From positions 62,001 to 126,000 of the forward strand of contig NZ_FOQM01000010.1 of the NCBI RefSeq assembly GCF_900113735.1: DNA of 64,000 bases. The letters run 5' to 3'. The notes beneath the pieces were generated by a model. It worked only from the letters and a program-made list of their open reading frames with translations. It was not told the DNA's origin and made no database searches. Made by a program: the position numbers and the translations under genes. Shown one piece after another: positions 26,100 to 35,793 of this stretch; position 1 is the first letter of the stretch, and every line of letters begins with the position of its first letter. This stretch comes from Bradyrhizobium sp. Gha (GTDB lineage: Bacteria; Pseudomonadota; Alphaproteobacteria; Rhizobiales; Xanthobacteraceae).

Positions 26100-27613
26100 T
26101 TGTCGGGCTTCCGGTTGCTGACCTTCCAGGCGATAGGCAGCGTGATTGTGAAGGTGCTGCCTGCGTTCAATTCTGACGATACCGACATCGTGCCGCCGAG
26201 GCGGCGCACAAGTGCACGCACGTGGGCAAGACCGATGCCCTGGCCAGGCTTGTCCTGGGTTCCCGCACGCCGGAACAGGTCGAAAATCCGCTGATGATCC
26301 CTCGCGTCAATGCCGCGGCCGTTGTCGCTGATTTCGAAGATAGCGTAACCGAGCTTGGTGCGCCCGCGAATTCTGATCTCGCCGGGCACGCCGCTCTTCA
26401 AATACTTGATCGCGTTGTCGATCAGATTGGAGAAAATCTGCTCCAGCGCAAGACGGTCGCTGACGATCTCAGGCAGCGGTTCGATGTGGATCTCGGCCTG
26501 CGCTTCGGCAGCCTGATGGGCTAGCGAGGACACAATGGCTTCGATGAAGTCGCGCGTTTGGATCTTCTCCGGCTGGAATTCACGCCGCCCCTCGCGGGTG
26601 AGGTTGAGGATTGCCGAGATGAGCCGATCCATTCGCCCGATCGAGGATTTGATGAAGCCGAGCGCTTCGGAAAAATCCTCCGACAGCTGTTTGTCCGGAC
26701 CGTCGAGCGCGATGTCGGCGACATCGACGGGCGGCCCGCCTGCCGGCACGCCCGTGAGCCCTCCGATCCGTCGAAAGATGTCCTTGCCCAATTCCTCGAG
26801 CTCGCTGGTGAAGCCCATGATGTTGACCAGCGGCGAGCGCAGGTCATGGCTGACGATATAGGCAAAGCGCTGGATTTCGTCGTTGGCTTCGCGCAGGTCT
26901 GCCGTGCGTTCGTCGATGGTGGTCTCCAGATTGAGATTGGAGTCCCGCAGTCGTGTCTCGGCCTCGTCACGGGCGCGCGTGGAGCGCCGCACCAGCCAGA
27001 TCGAAATCAGGGCCAGCACCACGACGAGGCCCGAGCCGATTCCGGTCATCGATGCGGCGAGCGTCTGGCTGTGGTCGGCGTTCTCCGAGCGAAGCCGGAA
27101 GAGGCGCTCCTCCTCCTGGATCATGGCGCCGGCGACGGTGCTGATGACGGCGGTGGTATTGGCCGAAGCGGCCTCGCGAACCAATGCCGCGGCCTTGTCC
27201 GGCTGGCCCTGTCGGACGAAATCCATTTCCTGGGCGAATTGGCCAAGCCGGATTTCGATTGCCGCGCTCAGTTTCTCGATGTTGTCGCGCTGGGCCGGAT
27301 TATCGCCGATCAGACGGGTGGCCCTGTCGAGCGCGGGTATGATCGCGGCCACGGCCTTGTCGTGGTCCGCCTTAAAATCCGTCCCCTGGGTCAGGAGAAA
27401 GCCGCGCGCACTGCTTTCGGCGCGCCGGATTTCGAGCAGCAACGCGTTGATCTGGTTCTCCACCTCAAGGGTATGAACCACCCATTTGCTGTCCTGCCGG
27501 GCCTTGTTGACGAGATAGACCGATCCGGCACTGATCACGGTCAGCACCAGAAGTCCCGCGGCGAACAGCAGGATCTGCCAGACTGCGCGCCGGCGCCGTT
27601 CCCCAGCCGTCAC
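26096..27613 (-). CDS. CHASE3 sensor histidine kinase
   Basis: The 505-residue membrane sensor has helix 1 (about 12-34), a CHASE3 domain (40-180) with RRAESSARGFLLTQGTDF, helix 2 (about 187-208), a coiled coil and a HisKA domain. The phosphoacceptor His is in IVSHDLRSPLVNIMGF, and the HATPase domain carries DNGRGIDARDHQRIFDLF and GQGIGLAHVRALV. The insertion after the H-box (FRRIGGLTGVPAGG and onwards) resembles phytochrome-like kinases. First gene of the 26096-27613 / 25659-26099 / 24559-25662 operon. The CHASE3 domain matches in kind that of the hybrid kinase at 12890-15151, suggesting related inputs. Ligand unknown. Confidence 0.9.
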   Translation of the reverse strand: MTAGERRRRAVWQILLFAAGLLVLTVISAGSVYLVNKARQDSKWVVHTLEVENQINALLLEIRRAESSARGFLLTQGTDFKADHDKAVAAIIPALDRATRLIGDNPAQRDNIEKLSAAIEIRLGQFAQEMDFVRQGQPDKAAALVREAASANTTAVISTVAGAMIQEEERLFRLRSENADHSQTLAASMTGIGSGLVVVLALISIWLVRRSTRARDEAETRLRDSNLNLETTIDERTADLREANDEIQRFAYIVSHDLRSPLVNIMGFTSELEELGKDIFRRIGGLTGVPAGGPPVDVADIALDGPDKQLSEDFSEALGFIKSSIGRMDRLISAILNLTREGRREFQPEKIQTRDFIEAIVSSLAHQAAEAQAEIHIEPLPEIVSDRLALEQIFSNLIDNAIKYLKSGVPGEIRIRGRTKLGYAIFEISDNGRGIDARDHQRIFDLFRRAGTQDKPGQGIGLAHVRALVRRLGGTMSVSSELNAGSTFTITLPIAWKVSNRKPDK

Positions 27614-27715
27614 GGTCGTGGCTCGTTACGCATCGCGGAGTTCAAAATACCCCCTTGGACCCTATCCCAACGGTCGAGAACGCGATTGGGGCCAAAGGGT
27701 TCCACGGGATCGGAA

Positions 27716-29074
27716 TTATTTCCCGGAGGGCTCCGTCTTGCCGGCGAGATGCTGCTCCAGCCAGTGGATGTGGTAATCGCCGTCAATGATCGAAGGCTGA
27801 CGCACCAGTTCGCGGAACAGCGGCAGCGTGGTCTCGATGCCATCGACCACCATCTCGTCCAGCGCACGGCGCAAGCGCATCAGGCATTCGGCGCGGGTCT
27901 TGCCGTGGACGATGAGCTTGCCGACGAGCGAATCGTAATAAGGCGGGATCTGGTAACCCTGATAGACCGCGGAATCGATGCGCACGCCGAGACCGCCGGG
28001 CGGATGGTACTGCGAGATCCGGCCGGGTGAAGGGCGGAAGGTCTGCGGGTTCTCCGCATTGATTCGGCACTCGATGGCGTGGCCGATGATCTGGATCTCG
28101 TCCTGCCTGGCCGGCAGTTCGCCGCCGGCAGCGATGCGGATCTGCTCCAGCACGAGGTCGATATCGGTGATGCTCTCGGTGACGGGATGCTCCACCTGGA
28201 TGCGCGTGTTCATCTCGATGAAGTAGAACTCGCCATCCTCGAACAGGAACTCGATGGTGCCGACGCCGAGATATTTCATCTCGCGCATCGCCTTCGCGCA
28301 GGTCTCGCCGATCTTGGCGCGCGCAGCCGCAGTCAGCACGGGCGAGGGGCCTTCCTCCCAGACCTTCTGGTGGCGGCGCTGCAGCGAGCAGTCGCGCTCG
28401 CCGAGATGGATGGCGCCGCCGCGGCCGTCGCCGAGGATTTGGATCTCGATGTGGCGCGGCTTCTGCAGGTATTTTTCCAGATAGACGGAGGCGTCGCCGA
28501 AAGCGGATTTCGCCTCATTGGCCGCCGTCGACAGCGCGATCTGGAGATCGGCCTCGGTTTGCGCGACCTTCATGCCGCGGCCACCGCCGCCCGCAGCCGC
28601 TTTCACCAGCACCGGGAAGCCGATCTTCTTGGCGATGGCCATGGCGTCGTCGTTGGGGCCGACCGCGCCGTCGGAGCCCGGCACCACGGGAATGCCGAGC
28701 CGCTTGGCGGTCTTCTTGGCTTCGATCTTGTCGCCCATCAGGCGGATGTGCTCGGCCTTGGGGCCGATGAATTGCAGATTGTGCTCGCCGAGAATCTCGG
28801 CGAAGCGCGCGTTCTCCGAGAGGAAGCCGTAGCCGGGATGCACCGCATCCGCGCCGGTGATCTCGCAAGCTGCGAGGAGCGCGGGGATGTTGAGATAGCT
28901 GTCCTTCGACGGTGGCGGCCCGATGCAGACGCTCTCGTCCGACAGGCGCACATGCATGGCGTCGGCGTCGGCGGTGGAGTGCACGGCGACAGTCGCTATC
29001 CCGAGCTCCTTGCAGGCCCGCAGAATCCGAAGGGCGATCTCGCCGCGATTGGCTATGAGGATCTTGTCGAACAT
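27716..29074 (-). CDS. accC: Biotin carboxylase subunit of acetyl-CoA carboxylase
   Basis: The 452-residue ATP-grasp enzyme carboxylates biotin on AccB using ATP and bicarbonate, the first half-reaction of acetyl-CoA carboxylase and hence of fatty acid synthesis. It begins [20 protein letters not shown]. It contains the ATP-binding Gly-rich loop [12 protein letters not shown] and the catalytic region [14 protein letters not shown]. Length matches the family. It lies 82 bp downstream of accB with a palindromic repeat in between, and all three genes aroQ-accB-accC run in the same direction. Confidence 0.97.
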   Translation of the reverse strand: MFDKILIANRGEIALRILRACKELGIATVAVHSTADADAMHVRLSDESVCIGPPPSKDSYLNIPALLAACEITGADAVHPGYGFLSENARFAEILGEHNLQFIGPKAEHIRLMGDKIEAKKTAKRLGIPVVPGSDGAVGPNDDAMAIAKKIGFPVLVKAAAGGGGRGMKVAQTEADLQIALSTAANEAKSAFGDASVYLEKYLQKPRHIEIQILGDGRGGAIHLGERDCSLQRRHQKVWEEGPSPVLTAAARAKIGETCAKAMREMKYLGVGTIEFLFEDGEFYFIEMNTRIQVEHPVTESITDIDLVLEQIRIAAGGELPARQDEIQIIGHAIECRINAENPQTFRPSPGRISQYHPPGGLGVRIDSAVYQGYQIPPYYDSLVGKLIVHGKTRAECLMRLRRALDEMVVDGIETTLPLFRELVRQPSIIDGDYHIHWLEQHLAGKTEPSGK

Positions 29075-29085
29075 GTTGTCCTGCA

Positions 29086-29132
29086 GCGAATGGCGAGTGG
29101 CGAATGGCGAGCAGGAATGGCCGAGGCCATTC
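29086..29132. repeat. REP-like repeat and palindrome in accB-accC spacer
   Basis: Two direct copies of GCGAATGGCGAG (29086-29097, 29100-29111) are followed by a perfect 8-bp palindromic stem GAATGGCC / GGCCATTC (29115-29122, 29125-29132). All lie within the 82-bp spacer of the acc operon. The pattern resembles the short extragenic repeats common in Bradyrhizobium relatives. An mRNA hairpin here could set the AccB:AccC ratio. Confidence 0.65.
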
Positions 29133-29156
29133 GCTATGCGCTATTATCCAGTCGCG

Positions 29157-29651
29157 TCACTCAATAATAACCAGCGGCTCGCCGAACTCGACCGGCTGGC
29201 CGTCTTCGACGAGGATCTGCGTCACCGTGCCCGCGCGCGGCGAGGGGATCTGGTTCATGGTCTTCATCGCTTCGATGATCAGGAGGGTCTGGCCGATCGA
29301 GACCTTCGAGCCGACTTCGATGAACGGCTTGGCACCGGGCTCGGGCGACCAATAAGCGGTGCCGACCATCGGCGAGGTCACGGCGCCCGGATGTTTGGAG
29401 ATGTCCGCAGCGGCGGCTGCAGGTGCCGCGGCGGCAGGCGCTGCAGCGAACGCGGGCGCTGCAGCTGCGACAGGCATCGGCATGGTCGCCGCGACGCTGA
29501 GGTTGCGGGCGACGCGCAGGCGCAGGCCGGCACGTTCGATCTCGATTTCGGTGAGGCTGGTCTCATCGAGCAGCAGAGCGAGCTCGCGGACGAGCGCGGA
29601 ATCCTCGCTGGAAAACTTTGCTGCTGCTTTGTCGTCTGGCTGGCGCGCCAT
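29157..29651 (-). CDS. accB: Biotin carboxyl carrier protein of acetyl-CoA carboxylase
   Basis: The 164-residue protein has a helical N-terminus, an Ala/Pro-rich flexible linker (about 60-90) and a biotinyl domain (about 85-164) with the biotinylation site in [11 protein letters not shown]. It carries the carboxybiotin arm between AccC and the AccAD carboxyltransferase. Its start codon at 29651 follows aroQ by 37 bp and has only a weak ribosome site. The bioY biotin importer at 35098 supplies its cofactor. Confidence 0.97.
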   Translation of the reverse strand: MARQPDDKAAAKFSSEDSALVRELALLLDETSLTEIEIERAGLRLRVARNLSVAATMPMPVAAAAPAFAAAPAAAAPAAAAADISKHPGAVTSPMVGTAYWSPEPGAKPFIEVGSKVSIGQTLLIIEAMKTMNQIPSPRAGTVTQILVEDGQPVEFGEPLVIIE

Positions 29652-29688
29652 GTTCTATGATCCGAATGTTCTGTGTGAAGAAGGAGCG

Positions 29689-30156
<468 letters not shown>

Positions 30157-30336
30157 TCCTGTCCCGGAAAGGTGTTTCGGCGTGGCGGGGGTTATAGGTA
30201 ACAAAGCGCCTGAGGGGAAGCCTTGAAGGGCCTCCCGGCCCGGTTCAGGTACCTCATCCGGCCTGCAAAAACCTGTGCGGAAGCTACGGAAATTGCTTGT
30301 TAACCAGTGCAAAGCATGGCTGTCGCCCAACGCAAA

Positions 30337-30360
30337 GGGGCGGGCATCGCTGCCCGCCCC
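30337..30360 (-). terminator. Terminator of the DUF1236 gene
   Basis: A 10-bp perfect GC stem (GGGGCGGGCA / TGCCCGCCCC) has the stable loop TCGC. On the minus strand it is followed by TTTGCG, 20 bp beyond the stop at 30381. Confidence 0.8.
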
Positions 30361-30380
30361 TGAGCTTGCTGGCTATCGCC

Positions 30381-31205
30381 TTAGGTGTTCAGGACAGCCA
30401 CGATCTCATAGGTGTCCGGATTGATGACCACGATCTCGTCCTTGACCAGGACGTACTTGTAGGTCCGCCATTCCGGATAGATCGTCACGACCCGGGACGG
30501 CAAGGCGTGCAGCTCGATACCCTCGCGCGGAATGCGGGTGCCGACCGCGACCGAGAAGTTCACGTTGGTCACCGGGCGCACGTGCTCCTCGCGGATCACC
30601 GAGGTGATCTGCGTGCGCTGCTCGGTCGAGAGCTTGGCGCCGGCGCCGGCCTGGCCGACCGTCGTGTTGGTGCTGCTCTGGCCCTGCGCATTCTGGTTGG
30701 TGCGCGTCTCGGTGCCCTTCTGGTTCTCCGCATTGTTGGTCGAGGCGCCGGTCTTGCTGCCCTCAGCCTTCATGTCGTTCTGGTCTTTGCCGGACTTGCT
30801 GGTGTCCTGGCTCATGCTCTTGGACTTATCCTGCTGACCCTGCGCGCGTTCCTCGCTGCGCTGGCCCTTGGTGGCGCCGGACTTCTCCTCGGCCGCGTTC
30901 TTGTTCATCTCACGGCCGGAGTGCTCGTCCTTGCTCGCGCCCGAGGACTTCTCCTCGGCCGAGGTGCCGGACTTCATGCTGCCAGCCTGGCCGACGGTAC
31001 CTTTCTCATGAGTGGATTTCTCATGGGTGGATTCCTTGCCCATCGAGCCGCCGCGCTCGGCGGCGCCGCCTGACGACTGCGAGTGCTGCATCGGCTGCGC
31101 GCCAGCGCCGCCGTTCTCGTTCTTCATCGTGCCCTGTGCGTTCGCCAATCCGGTGCCCGCCACGAGCGCGAGTACGGCAACGGAGATCATAAAGCGATTA
31201 GACAT
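30381..31205 (-). CDS. DUF1236 secreted protein with charged low-complexity middle
   Basis: The 274-residue product starts at ATG 31205, preceded by GAGGAG at 7 bases; the frame extends upstream to 31367 without reason. A signal peptide (about 1-24, ending GLANA) is followed by a Ser/Lys/Glu/Gln-rich low-complexity region (about 30-190) containing a doubled THEKS/THEKG unit. The C-terminal DUF1236 domain (about 195-274) has EEHVRPVTNVNFSVAVGTRI and ends with DTYEIVAVLNT. The middle is hydrophilic and rich in disorder-promoting residues, as in desiccation-tolerance proteins. The function of DUF1236 is unknown; it is common and often stress-induced in rhizobia. Confidence 0.85.
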   Translation of the reverse strand: MSNRFMISVAVLALVAGTGLANAQGTMKNENGGAGAQPMQHSQSSGGAAERGGSMGKESTHEKSTHEKGTVGQAGSMKSGTSAEEKSSGASKDEHSGREMNKNAAEEKSGATKGQRSEERAQGQQDKSKSMSQDTSKSGKDQNDMKAEGSKTGASTNNAENQKGTETRTNQNAQGQSSTNTTVGQAGAGAKLSTEQRTQITSVIREEHVRPVTNVNFSVAVGTRIPREGIELHALPSRVVTIYPEWRTYKYVLVKDEIVVINPDTYEIVAVLNT

Positions 31206-31374
31206 CGAATTCTCCTCACGTGTTTCTTTTGCGTCATTGCCCGCGCCATCAACGAAAGGAGGTTTGAGTTGTTCCGGAACATCTGCTGTTCCCCGGTATT
31301 TGTTTCCTAAATAGGGGATGAACGTCCGCGCCGGATTCGCGCCAGGATTTGTTGCAGCGCTCGGCAACGAAAAA

Positions 31375-31394
31375 GGCCGGCTTTTCAGCCGGCC
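31375..31394 (-). terminator. Terminator of the DsbA-like gene
   Basis: An 8-bp stem GGCCGGCT / AGCCGGCC with a 4-base loop is followed by TTTTTCGTT on the minus strand. It lies 31 bp after the stop at 31426. Confidence 0.88.
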
Positions 31395-31425
31395 CTCATT
31401 ATGTCTGTGAATTGCAAAAGTCTGA

Positions 31426-32193
31426 TCAGCAGGTCGCTTTGCCGCAGCGGGCGACGCCGATCTTCTCCTTGAGGCCCTCGAGGCCGACGGCGCCGACGAC
31501 GATCTGCTTGCCGATCACGTAGCTCGGCGTGCCGTTCATGCCCATCGCTTCGGCGAGCTTGAAGTTCTCCTCGATGGTGGCGCGCACCTCGGGGCTCGCG
31601 ATGTCCTTCTCGATCTTCGCAGTGTCGAGGCCGGCTTCCTTGGCGGCCTGCATGGCGCGCGCCTTGTCGGCCGGACCGCGGCCGCCGAGCAGCTTCTGGT
31701 GGAAGTCGAGATATTTCTTGCCGGAGGGATCCTGCATGCGCACGGCGACCGCGACCTGCGCCGCCTCGACCGAGCCCTGGCTCAGCACCGGAAATTCCTT
31801 CAGCACGACCTTGAGCTTGGGATCGGACTTCAGCAGGTCGAGCATGTCGCCCATTGCCCGCTTGCAGTAGCCGCAATTGTAATCGAAGAACTCGACGAAG
31901 GTGACGTCTCCGTCCTTGTTGCCGAGCACGACCTGGCGCGGCGAGTTGAAGATCGCATCGGAGTTTTGCGCGACGCTGGCCTCGTGCTTCTCGGACTCGG
32001 CCGCGGCCTGGCGCTTGCTGAGCTCGGTCATGGCCTCCTCGAGCACCTCGGGATGGGTGACGAGGTAGTTCTTGATGATCGCCTCGATATCGGTGCGCTG
32101 GGCATCCGAGAAGGTCTCGGCCGAAGCCGGTCCCGTTGCGCCGAAAATGGCGAGCGCAAACAGCGCGGGAGCAAGCAGGCGCAGCGAAGGCAT
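31426..32193 (-). CDS. DsbA family thiol:disulfide oxidoreductase (Com1-like)
   Basis: The 255-residue periplasmic protein has a signal peptide (ending GPASA, about residue 25), a helical N-terminal extension and a thioredoxin/DsbA domain. Its active site is Cys107-Gly-Tyr-Cys110 (DYNCGYCKRA), and the cis-Pro loop is in NGTPSYVIG. It resembles the Com1/BdbD-like group that introduces or isomerises disulfides in exported proteins. An extra pair, Cys250 and Cys255, closes the protein. ATG 32193 has AGAGGA upstream; a TTG two codons earlier is an alternative. It follows the M48 peptidase on the same strand. Confidence 0.9.
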   Translation of the reverse strand: MPSLRLLAPALFALAIFGATGPASAETFSDAQRTDIEAIIKNYLVTHPEVLEEAMTELSKRQAAAESEKHEASVAQNSDAIFNSPRQVVLGNKDGDVTFVEFFDYNCGYCKRAMGDMLDLLKSDPKLKVVLKEFPVLSQGSVEAAQVAVAVRMQDPSGKKYLDFHQKLLGGRGPADKARAMQAAKEAGLDTAKIEKDIASPEVRATIEENFKLAEAMGMNGTPSYVIGKQIVVGAVGLEGLKEKIGVARCGKATC

Positions 32194-32305
32194 TGGCAAA
32201 TCCTCTTATCCAGAGCAGGTTTCGAAAAAGTCCCGGCGGACTTAAGCCGGTGTCGTGACGTCAAAGTGGCGGTCGTGATCAGGCGCAGTGATACTTGCCT
32301 TGAGT

Positions 32306-33700
32306 CTAGTTGCGCGGCGGTTTCGACGCCACGATGTCGTCGGCCTTGACCCATCCGGGCGTGCCGACGGCGAAACGGGTTTTCGCGCGCGTGGCGAGTT
32401 CGCGAGCGGTCTTGTTGTCGCCGCGCAGGTAAGCGGCCTGGGCGGAGGCGAGATCCGCCTCGGCATAGTCTCCCTTCCGGCCATAGGCCATCGCGAGCTG
32501 GGTGTAGCCGATCGGCGCCTCGGGCTCGCGTGCCACCGCCGCACGGAGAATCCTGATGGCATCGTCCGTGTAGGCCTTATTATCGGTTCCAACCAGAGCC
32601 TGCCCAAGTAACATCTCGATGAGGGCCGCATTGCTCGAGAGCGCGACAGCCTTGCGCAGGGGCGCGATCGCATCGGCCGGCTTGCCGCTCTCCAGCAGGG
32701 CCTGGCCCTTGACCTCGTAGAAATACGGGTTGTTCGGCTGCACTGCGATCAGCGCGTCGACTTGGGCCAGCGCGCTGCGCAAATCGCCATGCAGATAGGT
32801 GCTGATCGCCCGGGCATAGCGCGCCGGCAGGCTGTCATTGGTGAGGGGATAGCGACGGTACACCGTCTCGGGCCGTTCCATGAAGGCCGAGATCTTGGCG
32901 CGCACCATGTCATGGCGAAGCTGAAGCGCGGGATCGTCCTTCTTGTCCCAATAGGGGCTGGTGCTGGCGAACTCCTGGAGCGCTGCGACGCGCTCGGCGG
33001 GCATCGGGTGCGACTGCAGATAGGGATCGGCGCCCCGCGCGGCGAACAGGCTCTCGCTGGTGAAGCGCTTGAAGGTCTCGTACATGCCCTTCGGCGACTG
33101 TTGGGTGGCGGTCAGGAATTTGACGCCGGCGCGGTCGGCGTTCTCCTCCTGCTGGCGCTGGTAGGACAGCAGCGAACGGCGGATCATCTCCTGCGGACCG
33201 GCGATCGCGGCTGCGCCGGCATTGGCGAGGCCGTTATTGCCGCCGCGGCTGGCACCTGCCGCGATGGCGCCGGCACCGAGCAGCATGGCGATGATCATCT
33301 GGGTCTGGGCGCTGGCGAGCTGCTCGCGCAGCTTGGCCAGATGGCCGCCGGCCAGATGGCCGGTCTCGTGCGCCAGCACGCCGATCAGCTGGTTCGGCGT
33401 CTCCGACTGGAGGATCGCGCCGTAATTGACGAAGATGCGACGGCCGTCGGCGACGAACGCGTTGAACGAGCTGTCGTTGATGATCACCATCTGGATGTTC
33501 TGCTTCTCCAGACCCGCAGCCCGCAGGATCGGGCGCGTATATTCGCGCAACAGCTGCTCGGTTTCGGTGTCGCGCAGGACCGGGGGCCCTTTGCCTTCTT
33601 GCGCCCGGGCCGCGGAGAACGGTGACAGCACCATGGTCGCTGCCGTGACAATGGCGGTCAGCGCCGAGGCCTTCTTGCGCAATGCGATCTGGAGCAACAT
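32306..33700 (-). CDS. bepA: M48 metalloprotease with TPR repeats (BepA/YfgC-like)
   Basis: The 464-residue protein has a signal sequence (about 1-33, ending ARAQ) and an M48 zinc metalloprotease domain. It carries the HETGH motif (His111-Glu-x-x-His115), the third ligand in QEENADRAG, and C-terminal TPR-like helical repeats (about 300-460). In E. coli, BepA in the periplasm degrades stalled outer-membrane proteins such as LptD and assists BamA assembly. Start ATG 33700 is preferred over the TTG one codon earlier. Its neighbour, a DsbA-like protein on the same strand, also serves envelope protein quality, so a shared role is reasonable. Confidence 0.9.
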   Translation of the reverse strand: MLLQIALRKKASALTAIVTAATMVLSPFSAARAQEGKGPPVLRDTETEQLLREYTRPILRAAGLEKQNIQMVIINDSSFNAFVADGRRIFVNYGAILQSETPNQLIGVLAHETGHLAGGHLAKLREQLASAQTQMIIAMLLGAGAIAAGASRGGNNGLANAGAAAIAGPQEMIRRSLLSYQRQQEENADRAGVKFLTATQQSPKGMYETFKRFTSESLFAARGADPYLQSHPMPAERVAALQEFASTSPYWDKKDDPALQLRHDMVRAKISAFMERPETVYRRYPLTNDSLPARYARAISTYLHGDLRSALAQVDALIAVQPNNPYFYEVKGQALLESGKPADAIAPLRKAVALSSNAALIEMLLGQALVGTDNKAYTDDAIRILRAAVAREPEAPIGYTQLAMAYGRKGDYAEADLASAQAAYLRGDNKTARELATRAKTRFAVGTPGWVKADDIVASKPPRN

Positions 33701-33876
33701 CAAACGGTCTGGATCAAACGGGCTTGGAATGCAGTCTTATGCTTGGTTTTGGCGATTGGCGGCGGACCGGATACGCGTTATGCCCTTATGAGCCGTATAA
33801 TGCGGCTAGTCTGGGGCGCAAGCGCCCTGTTTTGCGGACCGGACGGACCGGGCCGCCAGCGAAATAGCAGAAATCG

Positions 33877-35064
33877 ATGCACGATGCGACATTGAGGAAC
33901 CGGGCGGGGCAGTGGCTCGAGCCGTCCCGCCGCAGTGATGTTCCCCCGTTCATGGTGATGGACGTGATGGCGGCTGCCGCCCGGATCGAGGCTGATGGCG
34001 GCCATGTCATCCACATGGAGGTCGGCCAGCCCGCCGCGGGCGCGCCGAAGACGGCGATTGCGGCCGCGCAGGCGGCACTCGCAACGGCGCGGATCGACTA
34101 CACCTCGGCGCTCGGCATCCCGAGCTTGCGCGAGCGCATCGCGCGGCATTACCGCGATGCCTACGGCTGCACCGTCAGCCCCGACAGGATCGTGGTGACC
34201 ACCGGCTCTTCCGGCGGCTTCATCCTGGCCTTCCTGTCGATGTTCGAGCCCGGCGATCGCGTCGCCGTCACGGTGCCGGGCTATCCGCCGTACCGCCACA
34301 TCCTCACCGCGCTCGGTTGCGAGCCGGTGCTGATCGAGACCACCAACGAGACGCGCCATGCGCTGACTGGCGAGGCGCTGCTCGCTGCCCATCGCAAGGC
34401 GCCGCTGAAGGGCGTGCTGGTCGGCAGCCCCGCCAATCCGACGGGAACGATGATGTCCCGGGAGGCGCTCGCCGGCCTCATCACCGCCGCCGAGGATGCC
34501 GCCATCCGCTTCATCTCCGACGAGATCTATCACGGGCTCGATTACGCGTTTCCGGCCGTGACCGCAGCGGCACTGTCCAACGATGCGCTCGTGATCAACT
34601 CGTTCTCGAAATATTTTTGCATGACGGGCTGGCGCGTCGGCTGGATGGTCGTGCCTGACATTCTGGTGCGTCCGATCGAGCGGCTGCAGCAGAACCTCTC
34701 GATCTCGGTGCCGTCGCTGTCGCAGATCGCGGCCGAGGCCGCCTTCGACGGTGCGGCCGAGATGGAGGAGATCAAGCACGGCTATCAGGAAAACCGGCGC
34801 ATCCTGATCGAGGGATTGCCGAGGGCGGGCCTCGCCAAGTTCCTGCCGGCGGACGGCGCATTCTACCTCTATGCCGACGTCTCGGATTTCACGTCCGACA
34901 GCTTCGATTTCGCCAAGCAGATGCTGGAGAAGGCCCACGTTGCGGCGACGCCCGGGGTCGATTTCGATCCGATCCACGGCCGCTCCTTCGTCCGATTCTC
35001 CTATGCGCGTTCGGCCGCGGAGATGCGCCAGGCAGTTGACCGGATCGCTCACTGGCTTAAATAG
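33877..35064 (+). CDS. PLP-dependent class I/II aminotransferase
   Basis: The 395-residue fold-type I aminotransferase has substrate-side HVIHMEVGQPA, the phosphate loop TTGSSGGFILAFL, the asparagine in GSPANPTGTM, Asp/Tyr in ISDEIYHGLDY, and the PLP Lys in NSFSKYFCMTGWRVGW. It is closest in look to the aspartate/aromatic aminotransferase group (subfamily I-gamma), but the substrate is not settled. bioY follows 33 bp downstream on the same strand, so they may be cotranscribed. A biotin-linked role is possible but unsupported, since it does not look like BioA or BioF. Confidence 0.88.
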   Translation: MHDATLRNRAGQWLEPSRRSDVPPFMVMDVMAAAARIEADGGHVIHMEVGQPAAGAPKTAIAAAQAALATARIDYTSALGIPSLRERIARHYRDAYGCTVSPDRIVVTTGSSGGFILAFLSMFEPGDRVAVTVPGYPPYRHILTALGCEPVLIETTNETRHALTGEALLAAHRKAPLKGVLVGSPANPTGTMMSREALAGLITAAEDAAIRFISDEIYHGLDYAFPAVTAAALSNDALVINSFSKYFCMTGWRVGWMVVPDILVRPIERLQQNLSISVPSLSQIAAEAAFDGAAEMEEIKHGYQENRRILIEGLPRAGLAKFLPADGAFYLYADVSDFTSDSFDFAKQMLEKAHVAATPGVDFDPIHGRSFVRFSYARSAAEMRQAVDRIAHWLK

Positions 35065-35097
35065 CCGCCAGTTTTCGCGACACTTCCGGAGTTCATC

Positions 35098-35709
35098 TTG
35101 TCTGACCGAACCGTCCAGTCCGCCGCCGCACATTCTCCTCTTGCCGCAGTGATGTGGCCAACGCGGCCAGCAGAAGCTGTCAGCGCCTTGCGTGCTGTCG
35201 TGCTGATCGCGCTTGGCACCGCAATGATGGCGCTATCAGCAAAGGTGAATTTGCCACTGCCTTACGTGCCGATGACGTTGCAGACGTTGGTCGTGCTGGT
35301 CATCGGCGCGGCTTATGGCTGGCGCCTTGGCAGCGCAACCATGATTGCCTATCTCGCCGAAGGCGCGATGGGACTGCCGGTGTTCGCCGGCCCGGTTGGT
35401 GGAATCGCGCCGCTGGTTGGCCCAACCGCCGGCTATCTCTACGGCTTCGTGGCTGCAGCCTTCGTCACCGGCTGGCTTGCCGAGCGCGGCTGGGACCGCA
35501 ATGTCGGGCTACTGTTTGTGGCGATGGCAGTCGGCCATGCCGTTATTTTCATCGGCGGTTTCGTCTGGCTGGCCTATGGCATCCACCTCGGCGCGGGTAA
35601 GGCCTGGCTGGTCGGCGTTGCGCCCTTCATCCTGGCCTCCATCATCAAGAACACGCTCGCGGCTGCGCTGATGCCGGCGGCGCGTCGGATCATCGATCGC
35701 CCCGCTTAA
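35098..35709 (+). CDS. bioY: Biotin transporter BioY
   Basis: The 203-residue integral membrane protein has six helices, with the BioY markers LPYVPMTLQTLVVLVIGAAY, GSATMIAYLAEGAMGLPVFA and GPTAGYLYGF. BioY is the S-component of an ECF biotin importer and in many alphaproteobacteria works without BioMN in the same operon, as here. The frame starts at TTG 35098 with GGAG 8 bases upstream. It may be cotranscribed with the aminotransferase upstream. I see no BioR box (TTATCTATAA) in the 33-bp spacer. Confidence 0.95.
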   Translation: MSDRTVQSAAAHSPLAAVMWPTRPAEAVSALRAVVLIALGTAMMALSAKVNLPLPYVPMTLQTLVVLVIGAAYGWRLGSATMIAYLAEGAMGLPVFAGPVGGIAPLVGPTAGYLYGFVAAAFVTGWLAERGWDRNVGLLFVAMAVGHAVIFIGGFVWLAYGIHLGAGKAWLVGVAPFILASIIKNTLAAALMPAARRIIDRPA

Positions 35710-35737
35710 ATTTCACAGCACGGAATGTTCCAATTGA

Positions 35738-35770
35738 CAGAGCCAGCCAAATTGAATTTGGCTGGCTCTG
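35738..35770. terminator. Perfect 16-bp inverted repeat between bioY and dctA
   Basis: CAGAGCCAGCCAAATT and its exact reverse complement flank one central base. It lies 28 bp after the bioY stop and 23 bp before the dctA start. It can serve as the bioY terminator, though only a short TTT follows, or as a regulator site for dctA. Confidence 0.6.
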
Positions 35771-35793
35771 AGCTTTAAGGGGGGAGTAAAACA

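Noticed and set aside
33778..35133. A 451-codon minus-strand frame
   Set aside because: It is antisense to the aminotransferase, which has all PLP-site motifs; this translation has no domain.
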